Positions 50,010 to 59,417 of a DNA stretch of 64,000 nt are shown in pieces (the stretch's first letter is position 1; every line of letters begins with the position of its first letter). The notes below the pieces were generated by a model. The model was not told the origin of the DNA. It searched no databases and saw only the letters and a program-made list of their open reading frames with translations. The DNA comes from an uncultured Bacteroidota bacterium (lineage in GTDB: Bacteria; Bacteroidota; Bacteroidia; Flavobacteriales; Flavobacteriaceae). Position numbers and translations under genes: made by a program. The DNA is taken from contig CACKBZ010000002.1 in the NCBI GenBank assembly GCA_902598525.1, forward strand, positions 62,001 to 126,000, given 5' to 3'.

Positions 50010-50968
50010 ATTAAAAAATTAAATATTAATATCGATACAATTAAGATTATAAAGATAAAGTTTACATATAAACTCTTGATTTTTTTTACAAAAATTTGAG
50101 ATATAAAGTAAACAAGTGGAAGAGATAAATAATGAAACTCCGAACCACTTAACTCCTGATTAAGTGAAAAAAAGAATGAGATTAATATGATAAAAATGAT
50201 CCCCACTATATCAAGAACTCTCCTTTGTAGTCCTGTTGTCCTATATAACTTTATTGAAACAGATAATAGATATAAAAGAAAGACGATAGAAATTGAAGCA
50301 TAAGATATTGGTAAATTAAATTTGTAGTCGTTTAGCAGTGCAAAATGATTTCCTATTATATATGAACTAAAAATATAGTTTTCAAGTGATAAAAAAGAAA
50401 TGATTACATATGCTGCAGGCAATATCATAATTGGTACTATAACTAGAACTATAAAATATTTTAAGTCTCTTCTGATATTTGCTATTAGTATAACTATAAT
50501 AGGGACTAAGAAAATAAAAATATTCTCAAAAATTATTAATGATGAAAAGCTAAGAAGCAAAGATGCATCAAATAACCTTTTGATTTTTTTTCTGTTATTT
50601 GTGAGTTCTAAAAATATTCTCATGTGTCTCCAAGCAGCCCACAATAAGGCAGAGGATAATATGAATCTTAAATCAACTGACTCAATTGGATAAGATAAGA
50701 CAACCAAGGGGTATAATAATAAGTGATATCCATTTCGATTTGACCTTTCGATTGTAAGTTCCCTTGTAATGGTATCTATTGCAAAGCTTGATAGCATAAG
50801 TGCTCCAAAGATTATTACACCATTTAAAAGACTTGATTCAAAAAAAGACCATTTAATATCAAGGGTTGTATAGTAATATGCGGTAGCAAGAAGCATAAAT
50901 GATGATATGCCATATGATGTGTATGAGAATTTTTCGAATGTCTTTATAATCATTTTTGAAATATACAT
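50006..50968 (-). CDS. Polytopic membrane protein (DUF6427-like)
   Basis: 320 aa with about 9-10 hydrophobic segments, WAAWRHMRIFLELTNNRKKIKRLFDASLLLSFSSL; conserved Flavobacteriia context. Confidence 0.65.
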   Translation of the reverse strand: MYISKMIIKTFEKFSYTSYGISSFMLLATAYYYTTLDIKWSFFESSLLNGVIIFGALMLSSFAIDTITRELTIERSNRNGYHLLLYPLVVLSYPIESVDLRFILSSALLWAAWRHMRIFLELTNNRKKIKRLFDASLLLSFSSLIIFENIFIFLVPIIVILIANIRRDLKYFIVLVIVPIMILPAAYVIISFLSLENYIFSSYIIGNHFALLNDYKFNLPISYASISIVFLLYLLSVSIKLYRTTGLQRRVLDIVGIIFIILISFFFSLNQELSGSEFHYLSLPLVYFISQIFVKKIKSLYVNFIFIILIVSILIFNFLI

Positions 50969-51059
50969 ATTTGGATTCTCATATCTACAAATCTAATACT
51001 TTTAAACATGAAGCAGCTAAGCACATTCTTACTACTAAATCTAATTTTTAGTCTATTGT

Positions 51060-51090
51060 TTTGATTATGTAATGTTATGTATTAATTTTG
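51060..51090 (+). promoter_or_regulatory. Bacteroidota-type promoter for the 51107 gene
   Basis: TTTG (51060-51063), 19-nt spacer, TAATTTTG (51083-51090); ATG at 51107. Confidence 0.68.
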
Positions 51091-51106
51091 AATTGAAATT
51101 TTAATC

Positions 51107-51337
51107 ATGTTTAAAGACTTTTTTTACTCTATTGCTTGGCTTTTTGAAGAAGTACTTTTTTTGCCTTTTGACATACTAAGAAATATTCAATACGATAGCT
51201 GGTATATCGCTAATATTATGACATGGACTTTCATCATAATTGGAATTATTGGAGCAGCTTACTGGATAAAAAAACTAAAAGAGTTTGATGACAATGATGA
51301 GGAAGATAAGGATATAACTTCTCACTCCTTTTTATAA
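51107..51337 (+). CDS. Small membrane protein (DUF6341-like)
   Basis: MFKDFFYSIAWLFEEVLFLPFDILRNIQYDSWYIANIMTWTFIIIGIIGAAYWIKKLKEFD; good promoter upstream; adjacent to purD. Confidence 0.7.
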   Translation: MFKDFFYSIAWLFEEVLFLPFDILRNIQYDSWYIANIMTWTFIIIGIIGAAYWIKKLKEFDDNDEEDKDITSHSFL

Positions 51338-52603
51338 GTCAAACCCTATATCCTTTCTAAAATATGCTTTCTCAAAGCTAATTTTCTCTATTTGTTTGTA
51401 TGATAAACCAATAGCCTGTTTGTAATTTTTAGCAAGTGAGGTAATAGCGAGAACCCTTCCTCCATTTGTTAAAAATACATTATTATCTTTTTTTGTTCCA
51501 GCGTGAAATACTATTGAATCGGTAATATTTTCTAGACCTCTAATTACTTTATTTTTTTCATAATTAATTGGATATCCTCCTGAAACCATAATTACAGTTG
51601 CTGCATGTCTCTCGTCGACAATGAGATCTATATTCGCAAACTCTGTTGAACCCATTGAATTAAAAAGCTCTAATAGATCGTTTTCGATTCTAGGGAAAAC
51701 CACTTCTGTTTCTGGATCGCCCATTCTAACATTATATTCAATAACATATGGGTCTTCATTAACTTTAATTAATCCAATAAAAACTATACCCATATATTCC
51801 ATATTCTCTTTCATTATGCCATTAATTGTTGGTTTAATTATTAGTTTCTCAATTTTTTCTAAAAACACATCATCTAAAAATACTACGGGAGATATTGCAC
51901 CCATTCCTCCTGTATTAAGACCAGTGTCGGCTTCGCCAATTTTTTTATAATCTTTAGCAAATGGTAGTATTTTGTAATTATTTCCGTCAGTAAGAACAAA
52001 ACACGATAATTCTATTCCATCTAAAAACTCCTCTATGACAACTTTTGATGATGACTCTCCAAATTTTTTATCAAAAATCATACTTCTTAACTCCTGTTTT
52101 GCTTCCTCCAGGTCGTGAAGTATCAGAACTCCTTTACCTGCAGCAAGCCCATCAGCTTTTAAAACATAGGGTGAGCTCATATTATCTAAAAACATATAGG
52201 CTTGATCAATATTATCTCGAGTAAATGTACCATGTTTGGCAGTTGGAATATTGTATCTCTCCATAAATTTTTTTGCAAATTCTTTACTCCCCTCTAATCT
52301 TCCAGCAAGTTTACTTGGAGCAATAATTTTAATTTTTTTTAAAGAATTGTCTGATTTAAAAAAGTCATATATACCATTTACAATTGGGTCCTCTGGTCCG
52401 ACAAATACCAAAGAGATATTGTTACTAATTACTTCTTCTTTAATTTTTTTAAAGTCATTTACATCACCTTGAATATTTGTAGCAATTGTGCTGGTGCCTC
52501 CATTACCTGGAAGAGCATATATTTTATTTACTAGTTTGCTTTTTATAAAACTTGAGATTACTGCATGTTCTCTCCCTCCTGAGCCTAAAACTAAAACATT
52601 CAT
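51332..52603 (-). CDS. purD: Phosphoribosylamine--glycine ligase
   Basis: MNVLVLGSGGREHAVI; VVIEEFLDGIELSCFVLTDG; TGLNTGGMGAISP; EYNVRMGDPETEVVFPRI. Confidence 0.97.
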   Translation of the reverse strand: MNVLVLGSGGREHAVISSFIKSKLVNKIYALPGNGGTSTIATNIQGDVNDFKKIKEEVISNNISLVFVGPEDPIVNGIYDFFKSDNSLKKIKIIAPSKLAGRLEGSKEFAKKFMERYNIPTAKHGTFTRDNIDQAYMFLDNMSSPYVLKADGLAAGKGVLILHDLEEAKQELRSMIFDKKFGESSSKVVIEEFLDGIELSCFVLTDGNNYKILPFAKDYKKIGEADTGLNTGGMGAISPVVFLDDVFLEKIEKLIIKPTINGIMKENMEYMGIVFIGLIKVNEDPYVIEYNVRMGDPETEVVFPRIENDLLELFNSMGSTEFANIDLIVDERHAATVIMVSGGYPINYEKNKVIRGLENITDSIVFHAGTKKDNNVFLTNGGRVLAITSLAKNYKQAIGLSYKQIEKISFEKAYFRKDIGFDL

Positions 52604-53535
52604 TGATTTATAAATTTAGTTATTGTTCTTTTGATTTTCTTGGAGTATACTTTATGGTCAGTACTATTTTGTATGTTCTCTAAATTAGTCATAAAAAATT
52701 CTTTTAAACTTACAGTCATAAAAAATTTATTTACGTCTACTGTTCTTGTTTTATGATTCTTGTGACTTAATCCTTCATTAATAAAGATTACCTTTAGGCC
52801 CATAGCTAAGGCAGGTAAGGCGGCATGGATTCTGGAAGTAATTATAATCTTACTTCTAGCAATTTCTTTCAACATGTCATTGGCAAGCTTAAGTCCTTGG
52901 TTATGAGATGAAATTTTTCTTTTTGTTGTTTGATGGTATCTCTTAACTGCTATTTTTTGATTGCGTAAGTGATTTTCAAAAGATTGCTTCTTTATCAGAT
53001 ATTTAACTTTATGTATTGGGTATTTAATCAGTGATACAAGTATGCGATATATTGAGCTAAAGTCAATCGACGGGTTTAGCCTGTCGAATGCCCCTATTAC
53101 AATAACTCCTTCAGGTTTAGTTTTATTAGTTTTGTATTTATCTCTGTCAAAAGTTGTCGTTATACAGGATGAATGGTATGATTTAATTCCATTTTTTTGA
53201 AGTAGATTTTGAGTATAAGAGTCTCTACATCCAATAGGTTCATGTTGTTTTAAATAGTTTAATGATTCTGGTTTCAATAGCTCTTTCTCTGCAGAAGGAT
53301 TAATATGAAAAGAAATAAATAATGGAGATATATTATTGTTTGGTGGCCAATTTTTAGGATTTTCCATAAACCAGCCATTGATGATTGTCTTTATCTTAGA
53401 ACCTTGTAATTTATGAAGCCCCTCTCTATCAAGAACCTTGTAATTTATCGGGTGGATCATGTCAATTACGGCCTTGGTTTGAATATAATCCCCAATATTT
53501 CTTGAACCAATATATCCTAGTACACCTATCTCCAA
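52600..53535 (-). CDS. Polysaccharide pyruvyl transferase family protein
   Basis: NIGDYIQTKAVIDMI; PIGCRDSYTQNLLQKNGIKSYHSSCITTTF; SKIIITSRIHAALPALAMGLKVIFIN. Confidence 0.85.
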   Translation of the reverse strand: MEIGVLGYIGSRNIGDYIQTKAVIDMIHPINYKVLDREGLHKLQGSKIKTIINGWFMENPKNWPPNNNISPLFISFHINPSAEKELLKPESLNYLKQHEPIGCRDSYTQNLLQKNGIKSYHSSCITTTFDRDKYKTNKTKPEGVIVIGAFDRLNPSIDFSSIYRILVSLIKYPIHKVKYLIKKQSFENHLRNQKIAVKRYHQTTKRKISSHNQGLKLANDMLKEIARSKIIITSRIHAALPALAMGLKVIFINEGLSHKNHKTRTVDVNKFFMTVSLKEFFMTNLENIQNSTDHKVYSKKIKRTITKFINQ

Positions 53536-53536
53536 A

Positions 53537-54580
53537 TCAAATATTTTTTTTTATTTTTTCAATTCTTGAAGCAAGGTTGAATTTTTTCTTTATTCTTTTT
53601 CTGGCATTTTTAAACTCCTTTGTTCCAATATTAGAATTTATGAAATCTGCTACTTCCGTAAGGTCTTTTTCTATATCAAATAAAATTCCTGTTGAACCAA
53701 TAGCATCAGGTATACCAAATACTTTTGATCCTATTGGCACACAGCCACACAACATTGCTTCACATAGTGAGTTAGGTAGTCCCTCCAATCGTGATCCCTG
53801 AAAATAAAACTTCGACTTTTGATATAAACTCTTAATTTGAAGCTTATTCTGAACTCCAAGAACCTTAACGTTTGGTTCTAACTTAATATAGTCTGATATA
53901 TTTATTCCAGATTCTCCTACAATCAAAAATTCTTTGTTAGGAAGCAAAGAAGCCAACTTATTAAAGTTATTTAAGCCTTTAATATTGATAACTCTTTTAT
54001 CTGAAAAAAAAGCAACTGTTAGAATTCCAGATTTTTCAATTGATTCATCATAATTCCAATATCTTGAATCATAACCTGTATTTATCTCTTTTATTTTAAG
54101 TGACTTATTTTGAATGAAATTTTCAACTCCTGATGTAATATTAAATTTTCTGGACGCTTCATCACAACCTTTAATAAGTGACTTATGAACTACCCATATT
54201 TCTGATACTAAGCTATAGTTTAGTCTTGCTATTTTAGATCTTATGTTTTGTTTAAAAAATACACCGTGATTGTTTTCGGCATCAACAATTGCATCATAAC
54301 CGCCTACAATAATAACAGATTTTTTAAAAAAAATCTTTGATATAATAATAGGTATTAAAGTGTGATAATCGTTAAACCAAGAAATAACAATTTTGGAAGT
54401 AGGTATATACAATAAAGACTTAATCAGTTCTTTAGTTCTATTGAATATAAAATTCAATGTGCTTTTCTGTGGACTTGATAGGATTCTATAAACATTATAA
54501 CCTAGTGCCTGAAAAATATAAATATCTGATTTAACAAAACTTCTGTTTACTGAGTAACTAAGTGTAATGTTTTGTTTCAA
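53537..54580 (-). CDS. Glycosyltransferase (GT4-like)
   Basis: VKVLGVQNKLQIKSLYQKSKFYFQGSRLEGLPNSLCEAMLCGCVPIGSKVFGIPDAIGSTGILFD. Confidence 0.88.
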   Translation of the reverse strand: MKQNITLSYSVNRSFVKSDIYIFQALGYNVYRILSSPQKSTLNFIFNRTKELIKSLLYIPTSKIVISWFNDYHTLIPIIISKIFFKKSVIIVGGYDAIVDAENNHGVFFKQNIRSKIARLNYSLVSEIWVVHKSLIKGCDEASRKFNITSGVENFIQNKSLKIKEINTGYDSRYWNYDESIEKSGILTVAFFSDKRVINIKGLNNFNKLASLLPNKEFLIVGESGINISDYIKLEPNVKVLGVQNKLQIKSLYQKSKFYFQGSRLEGLPNSLCEAMLCGCVPIGSKVFGIPDAIGSTGILFDIEKDLTEVADFINSNIGTKEFKNARKRIKKKFNLASRIEKIKKNI

Positions 54581-56070
54581 GTGCTTATTGTTTTTAATTT
54601 ATCTGCAATTTTCCTATCATTAGATAACCTGGGCACTTTATTTTGACCACCTAGTCTTCCCTCGGATTTCATATATTGATTAAATCCTCCTCTTATAACA
54701 GAAATCACCTCAAGGCTTTTTATTATTTTTCCATCAATTAAATCTTTATAGTATATATTAAGCCTAGTCATCTCTTTATCTAACGCTTTGGAAAACGCTA
54801 ACATGTCTTTAGGTAAACTTTCAAACTCCACATACCACTCATGATGAGGAAGCATTTCTTTCGGATTTATGTTAGGAGCAACAGTAAACTCTCTAATTGC
54901 AACATTGTGGAGTTTTGTTGCTGTCTCCATTGCCTTCTCAACTTCTTCAGAAATAACATGTTCACCAAAGGCGGATAAAAAGTGTTTTATTCTCCCTGTT
55001 ACAATGATTCTAAATGGTTCTAATGAAGTGAATTTAATTGTATCTCCAATATTATATGACCATAACCCCGCTGATGTTGATATTATCAGAAGATAGTTTA
55101 CGTTAAGTTCAACATCTTTTAAAGATATCCTAGCTAAGTTTCCTTTTAAGAATTCTTCTACTTTTATAAACTCATAAAAAATATCATTGTTAAGTAGCAA
55201 TAGGAGGTCTGTTTGACCTTTGCCAAATTGATCTTGATAGCCAAAAAAACCCTCAGAGGCAGGGAAAGTAGCAAGGGTGTCTATCTGTTTACCGAAAAGT
55301 TTATCAAAAATTTTTCGATATGGTTCATAACTAACTCCTCCATATACGTATAATGAAAGATCTGGGAAGACCTCCGAAATTGTTTTTCCTTCACTTGATA
55401 CAATTTTTTCAAAATACATTTGTACCCAAGATGGAATCCCTGCAATAATTGTCATCTTTTCTCCTATAGTTTCTTGAATTATAATATCTACTTTTTTCTC
55501 CCAGTCCTCAATACAATTAGTTTTCCATGATGGTTTTCTATTTTTAAGGAAAAGTTTTGGGATATAGTGTGCGCTTATACCTGAAAGTCTACCATGATAA
55601 ATTCCATTTTTCTTCTCTAATTCAGGACTACCCTGAAGAAACATTTGTTTTCCCTTTAGGAGGGTAAAGTTTTTTGTTTTTACAAAGTAATTAAGTAATG
55701 CATCTCTAGCAGATTTTATATGTGTTTTTATAGACTCCTTAGTTATAGGAATATATTTTGCACCAGAGGTTGTTCCACTAGTCTTTGCAAAATATAATGG
55801 CTTTCCAGGCCAGAGAATATCTTTATATCCCTCTACAGCTTTTTCTATATAAGGTTTAAGTTGCTCATAATCCCTGACTGGGACTCTTTTTTGATATTGT
55901 TCATGAGAATAGATATTTTGAAAGTCATGCTTTTGCCCAAATTCTGTTTTCGAGGCACTCTTAATTAATTTTTTGAATGTTTTATTTTGACTTTGTATAG
56001 GTTTACTAATCCACTTTTTATTTCTTGTATTTACGAAATATGCAAAAATTATGGCAATTACTGTTTTCAT
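54577..56070 (-). CDS. GH3 auxin-responsive promoter-family acyl-adenylating enzyme
   Basis: YEQLKPYIEKAVEGYKDILWPGKPLYFAKTSGTTSGAKYIPIT; DTLATFPASEGFFGYQD; GRIKHFLSAFGEHVISEEVEKAM. Confidence 0.88.
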   Translation of the reverse strand: MKTVIAIIFAYFVNTRNKKWISKPIQSQNKTFKKLIKSASKTEFGQKHDFQNIYSHEQYQKRVPVRDYEQLKPYIEKAVEGYKDILWPGKPLYFAKTSGTTSGAKYIPITKESIKTHIKSARDALLNYFVKTKNFTLLKGKQMFLQGSPELEKKNGIYHGRLSGISAHYIPKLFLKNRKPSWKTNCIEDWEKKVDIIIQETIGEKMTIIAGIPSWVQMYFEKIVSSEGKTISEVFPDLSLYVYGGVSYEPYRKIFDKLFGKQIDTLATFPASEGFFGYQDQFGKGQTDLLLLLNNDIFYEFIKVEEFLKGNLARISLKDVELNVNYLLIISTSAGLWSYNIGDTIKFTSLEPFRIIVTGRIKHFLSAFGEHVISEEVEKAMETATKLHNVAIREFTVAPNINPKEMLPHHEWYVEFESLPKDMLAFSKALDKEMTRLNIYYKDLIDGKIIKSLEVISVIRGGFNQYMKSEGRLGGQNKVPRLSNDRKIADKLKTIST

Positions 56071-56928
56071 CTAGAATTCAATATAGCTCTCTGGATCAAC
56101 TGCTTCTCCTTGAAACCAGAGTTCGAAATGTAAATGTGGACCTGTAGTCAGTTCTCCTGTATTTCCTGTAAATGCAATTATTTCACCTGTTTCCACCATC
56201 TCTCCTTGAGACTTAACTATTGAGGCATTGTGTTTATATATTGATGTAAGGCCATTTAAATGCTCAACAATTATTACATAACCGGTTTCAGTTGTCCATT
56301 CAGAGAAAATTACAATTCCTTCACTTATAGAATGAACAGGAGAGTTTTCAGGCATTATAATATCTACTCCATAGTGTTTATTATCTATGTCAAAGCCAGC
56401 TGAAAGATTACCATTCACTGGGGGAAATAAAACTGTTGTAAATCTTTGTCCTGAAATATCGAGTGCATTGTACTTATCTTCCTCCTCTACCAAGATCCTT
56501 AAAAGAGAATCCTCAGCATTTGGTTTAATTAGGTCAAATTCAATAGAATTATTTTGGGATCTTATACTATCTTGGCTCATATCCTCAAAGGATATATTGC
56601 CTGCTAATAAATCTCTAATTGAATTTAGGTACCTTGTTTGAGTAATATAGAGCATTTCTAATGAGTCCAGTTTTAATGCATTTTCAACTGAACTTTCCCT
56701 TAACTCTACACTTGTGTAACCTCTAAAGTATTCTTTCAATGGTGTAAAGTAAATTACCAAGAAAGATGTTGCAAGCATAAGGCCAAAAACAAAAACCACG
56801 GTTATTAATATGCTTGAAGTTGATGATGAAAGGAGTTTTTTCTTCTCCAATGTTTTTTCATTGACCAGAAGAATGTGAAATCTGGTGGAAAGCTTTTCAA
56901 TTAAGGTGTTTTTTTTCTTTTTTTGCAT
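56071..56928 (-). CDS. M23-family metallopeptidase with N-terminal TM
   Basis: NKHYGVDIIMPENSPVHSISEGIVIFSEWTTETGYVIIVEHLNGLTSIYKHN...GNTGELTTGPHLHFELWFQGEAVDPE. Confidence 0.93.
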   Translation of the reverse strand: MQKKKKNTLIEKLSTRFHILLVNEKTLEKKKLLSSSTSSILITVVFVFGLMLATSFLVIYFTPLKEYFRGYTSVELRESSVENALKLDSLEMLYITQTRYLNSIRDLLAGNISFEDMSQDSIRSQNNSIEFDLIKPNAEDSLLRILVEEEDKYNALDISGQRFTTVLFPPVNGNLSAGFDIDNKHYGVDIIMPENSPVHSISEGIVIFSEWTTETGYVIIVEHLNGLTSIYKHNASIVKSQGEMVETGEIIAFTGNTGELTTGPHLHFELWFQGEAVDPESYIEF

Positions 56929-57021
56929 TAATGCAAATATATGTATAGTTAATTAGAAGTTATTATCTGGAGAATAAATTCATATTACAAAAAATAATTC
57001 TTTAAATTTGTTTCAGGAACA

Positions 57022-57195
57022 ATGTTCCTTAAAAACTTAAGTATGATAGGTGGACCTCAAATTATTCTAATAATTATTGTTGTTCTTCTACTTTTTGGTG
57101 GCAGAAAAATTCCTGAGCTTATGAGAGGACTTGGAAGCGGAATTAAGGAGTTTAAAAAAGCTACAAAAGAGGAAGAAGAAGAAACAAAAGAATAG
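57022..57195 (+). CDS. tatA: Sec-independent protein translocase TatA
   Basis: Read directly (57 aa, below the track cutoff): [57 protein letters not shown]. Confidence 0.93.
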   Translation: MFLKNLSMIGGPQIILIIIVVLLLFGGRKIPELMRGLGSGIKEFKKATKEEEEETKE

Positions 57196-57199
57196 AATT

Positions 57200-58186
57200 C
57201 TAATTTACTAGCTTCATAGTAGTTATTATAGTGTTTAGCTCAAACATATAATCTCTTTTGCTCTCTGAAGGTGCAAAGGAAAACCCTTCAATCACAATGT
57301 TTCTTTTATTTAAAGTGTCTTTAATGATATAGTTTACATAAGGGCCTGCCATAAAGTCGTTTTGAACCTCCCATGTTCCTTTAGTTAGTATGGCTTCAAG
57401 ATTATTTACTCTAGTTTTATAATAATAAGGTAAATATGCTCTTTCAGTTATCATATATGAGCCTGGAACTCTTCCGGGAACGTAAATTTTTCCAATTGAA
57501 TCTCTTATTGCAGGTATTCTTTCCTCAATTTTTTTAAGATCTATTTCTAAAGGTAAAGAATAAGCTATAATGTTTAAATGTCCTTTATAAACCTCCTTTT
57601 CAATCCAAATAAAATTAGTTGTGTCTTTTACAGTTTTATATGCATCTGGGAAAATCATAGATATACCAAACCTATCTGCTAATTCATTGTCTTTATTTAG
57701 AGCTTTAGACATTCTTCTGATCTTTTCTAATCTTTCATTCTCATTAATTGATCTTAAAAGAAGATCTTTATTCTCATCGAAGTAAAACTTCATAACTTCT
57801 TCATCTTCTCCTGTAATAAGACCTGCTATCTGAGGTCTTGCCCACAAATTTTTAATCAATCTAAAACCTTGATTGGATGTGTCTTTTTTGAAAAAAACTA
57901 TATTTCTTCCACTTCTAGCAAATCCTGTAAAAATAGATGGGTCAAGATGATACAAATCATATTTTGGCTCATCAAAAGGAAGACCTTCATATGGCTCCAT
58001 TAATATATTTCTTACATCCGTTCCTAATGATTTGCTCCATAAAGCTTGAGGCATAACTACGGTTAATGCATTAATATTTCCACTTGATTCTGGAACGTAA
58101 GCATTTGAACCATTAGAATTGCATCCCCCTAATAGGCCAAAAATCAAAAAAATCAATATGGTTTTATAAAAAGATTTAATTCTCAT
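57200..58186 (-). CDS. DUF4837 family lipoprotein
   Basis: Starting at ATG 58186: MRIKSFYKTILIFLIFGLLGGC lipobox; FTGFARSGRNIVFFKKDTSN...YFDENKDLLLRSINENER...YLPYYYKTRVNNLEAILTKGTWEVQNDFMAGPYVNYIIKD. Confidence 0.8.
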   Translation of the reverse strand: MRIKSFYKTILIFLIFGLLGGCNSNGSNAYVPESSGNINALTVVMPQALWSKSLGTDVRNILMEPYEGLPFDEPKYDLYHLDPSIFTGFARSGRNIVFFKKDTSNQGFRLIKNLWARPQIAGLITGEDEEVMKFYFDENKDLLLRSINENERLEKIRRMSKALNKDNELADRFGISMIFPDAYKTVKDTTNFIWIEKEVYKGHLNIIAYSLPLEIDLKKIEERIPAIRDSIGKIYVPGRVPGSYMITERAYLPYYYKTRVNNLEAILTKGTWEVQNDFMAGPYVNYIIKDTLNKRNIVIEGFSFAPSESKRDYMFELNTIITTMKLVN

Positions 58187-59369
58187 TAAGCAATGCTTTA
58201 ACTCCGGGAAGAGTTTTACCTTCCAGGCTTTCCAAAAGGGCCCCTCCTCCTGTTGAAATATAGCTAACCCAATCTTCTTTTCCAAGTTTTTTAAGTGCTG
58301 CGATTGAGTCGCCACCACCAACAATTACGTTCACCCCAAGAGTTTTGGCTTCTTTTAATGAATTACAAATTGATCTAGTCCCTTCTAAAAAAGCCTCTTT
58401 TTCAAAAACACCTACAGGTCCATTCCAAAAAATTGTTTTACTTGATAAAATTAATTGATTAAATTTCTCAATTGTTTTTGGTCCGATGTCTAAACCCATC
58501 CACCCGCTGCCAATCTTATTTGAATCAAAAATTTTAATCAAATCATTCTGGTTAAAGTCTGTTGACGCTTTTATATCATCCGGTAGAATAATTTCTTTGT
58601 TTAAAGTTTTTGCAATCTCTAGAATTTCTTTCGCATTTTCTATTAAATCATCTTCAATCAAAGACTCTCCTATTTTTCCTCCCTGTGCAGCTATAAACGT
58701 ATATGCCATTCCTCCACCAATAATTATTTTATCTACTTTTTTAATTAGATTATATAAAATGTTTAGTTTGCTTGAGACCTTAGCACCTCCTAAAATTGCA
58801 AGAACTGGTTTTTCTCCTTGATCTGCAATTTGACTAATTGCTTCAAGTTCTTTTTGTAATAATTTCCCAACATATTTATCCTTTGGAAAATACTTTGCAA
58901 TTACAGCAGTAGATGCATGCTCTCTATGACAAGTTCCAAATGCATCATTTATGTAAAGGTCTCCTAGTCTTGATAATTTTTCTGCAAACAACTTATCTCC
59001 ACCCGTCTCTTCTTTATAAAATCGTAAGTTTTCCATCAATATAATTTCTCCCTGTTGTAGTTTTTTTGTTGCTTGTTCAGCTTCTTCTCCAATACAGTCT
59101 GGAAAAAAAATAACAGGTTTATCTAAAGTCTTTGAAACAGGACCTAAAATATTTTTAAGTGACAAGTTCTCATCTTTTCCTTTAGGCCTCCCAAGATGAG
59201 AAAGTAGAATACAGGAACCTCCATTATCAATAACAAAATTGACTGTCTCCTTTATTGCCTCAATTCTGGTATAATCAGTAACCTCTTTTTTTTCATTTAA
59301 AGGAACATTTAAGTCGACTCTAATTATAGCTTTCTTATTGTTAAGTTTTTGATTTTGTAAGAGATTCAT
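58176..59369 (-). CDS. pgk: Phosphoglycerate kinase
   Basis: KKAIIRVDLNVPLNEKKEVTDYTRI; LLSHLGRPKG; AILGGAKVSSKLNIL; VGGGDSIAALKKLG; ISTGGGALLESLEGKTLPGVKAL. Confidence 0.97.
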   Translation of the reverse strand: MNLLQNQKLNNKKAIIRVDLNVPLNEKKEVTDYTRIEAIKETVNFVIDNGGSCILLSHLGRPKGKDENLSLKNILGPVSKTLDKPVIFFPDCIGEEAEQATKKLQQGEIILMENLRFYKEETGGDKLFAEKLSRLGDLYINDAFGTCHREHASTAVIAKYFPKDKYVGKLLQKELEAISQIADQGEKPVLAILGGAKVSSKLNILYNLIKKVDKIIIGGGMAYTFIAAQGGKIGESLIEDDLIENAKEILEIAKTLNKEIILPDDIKASTDFNQNDLIKIFDSNKIGSGWMGLDIGPKTIEKFNQLILSSKTIFWNGPVGVFEKEAFLEGTRSICNSLKEAKTLGVNVIVGGGDSIAALKKLGKEDWVSYISTGGGALLESLEGKTLPGVKALLNEN

Positions 59370-59388
59370 GTTAATATTATTTTGTCGA

Positions 59389-59396
59389 CAAAGATA
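59389..59396 (-). promoter_or_regulatory. -7 element (TATCTTTG) of the pgk promoter
   Basis: caaagata on the + strand (TATCTTTG on the minus strand), 19 nt before the pgk ATG. Confidence 0.55.
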
Positions 59397-59406
59397 TAAT
59401 ATGATA

Positions 59407-59414
59407 TATATTTG
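59407..59414 (+). promoter_or_regulatory. -7 element (TATATTTG) immediately before the pol III delta' gene
   Basis: TATATTTG matches the TAnnTTTG consensus, 3 nt before ATG 59418. Confidence 0.5.
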
Positions 59415-59417
59415 AGT

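Noticed and set aside
58187-58324. Extended start of the DUF4837 ORF inside pgk
   Set aside because: The lipobox-bearing start at 58186 is far more plausible; the upstream part overlaps the pgk coding sequence.
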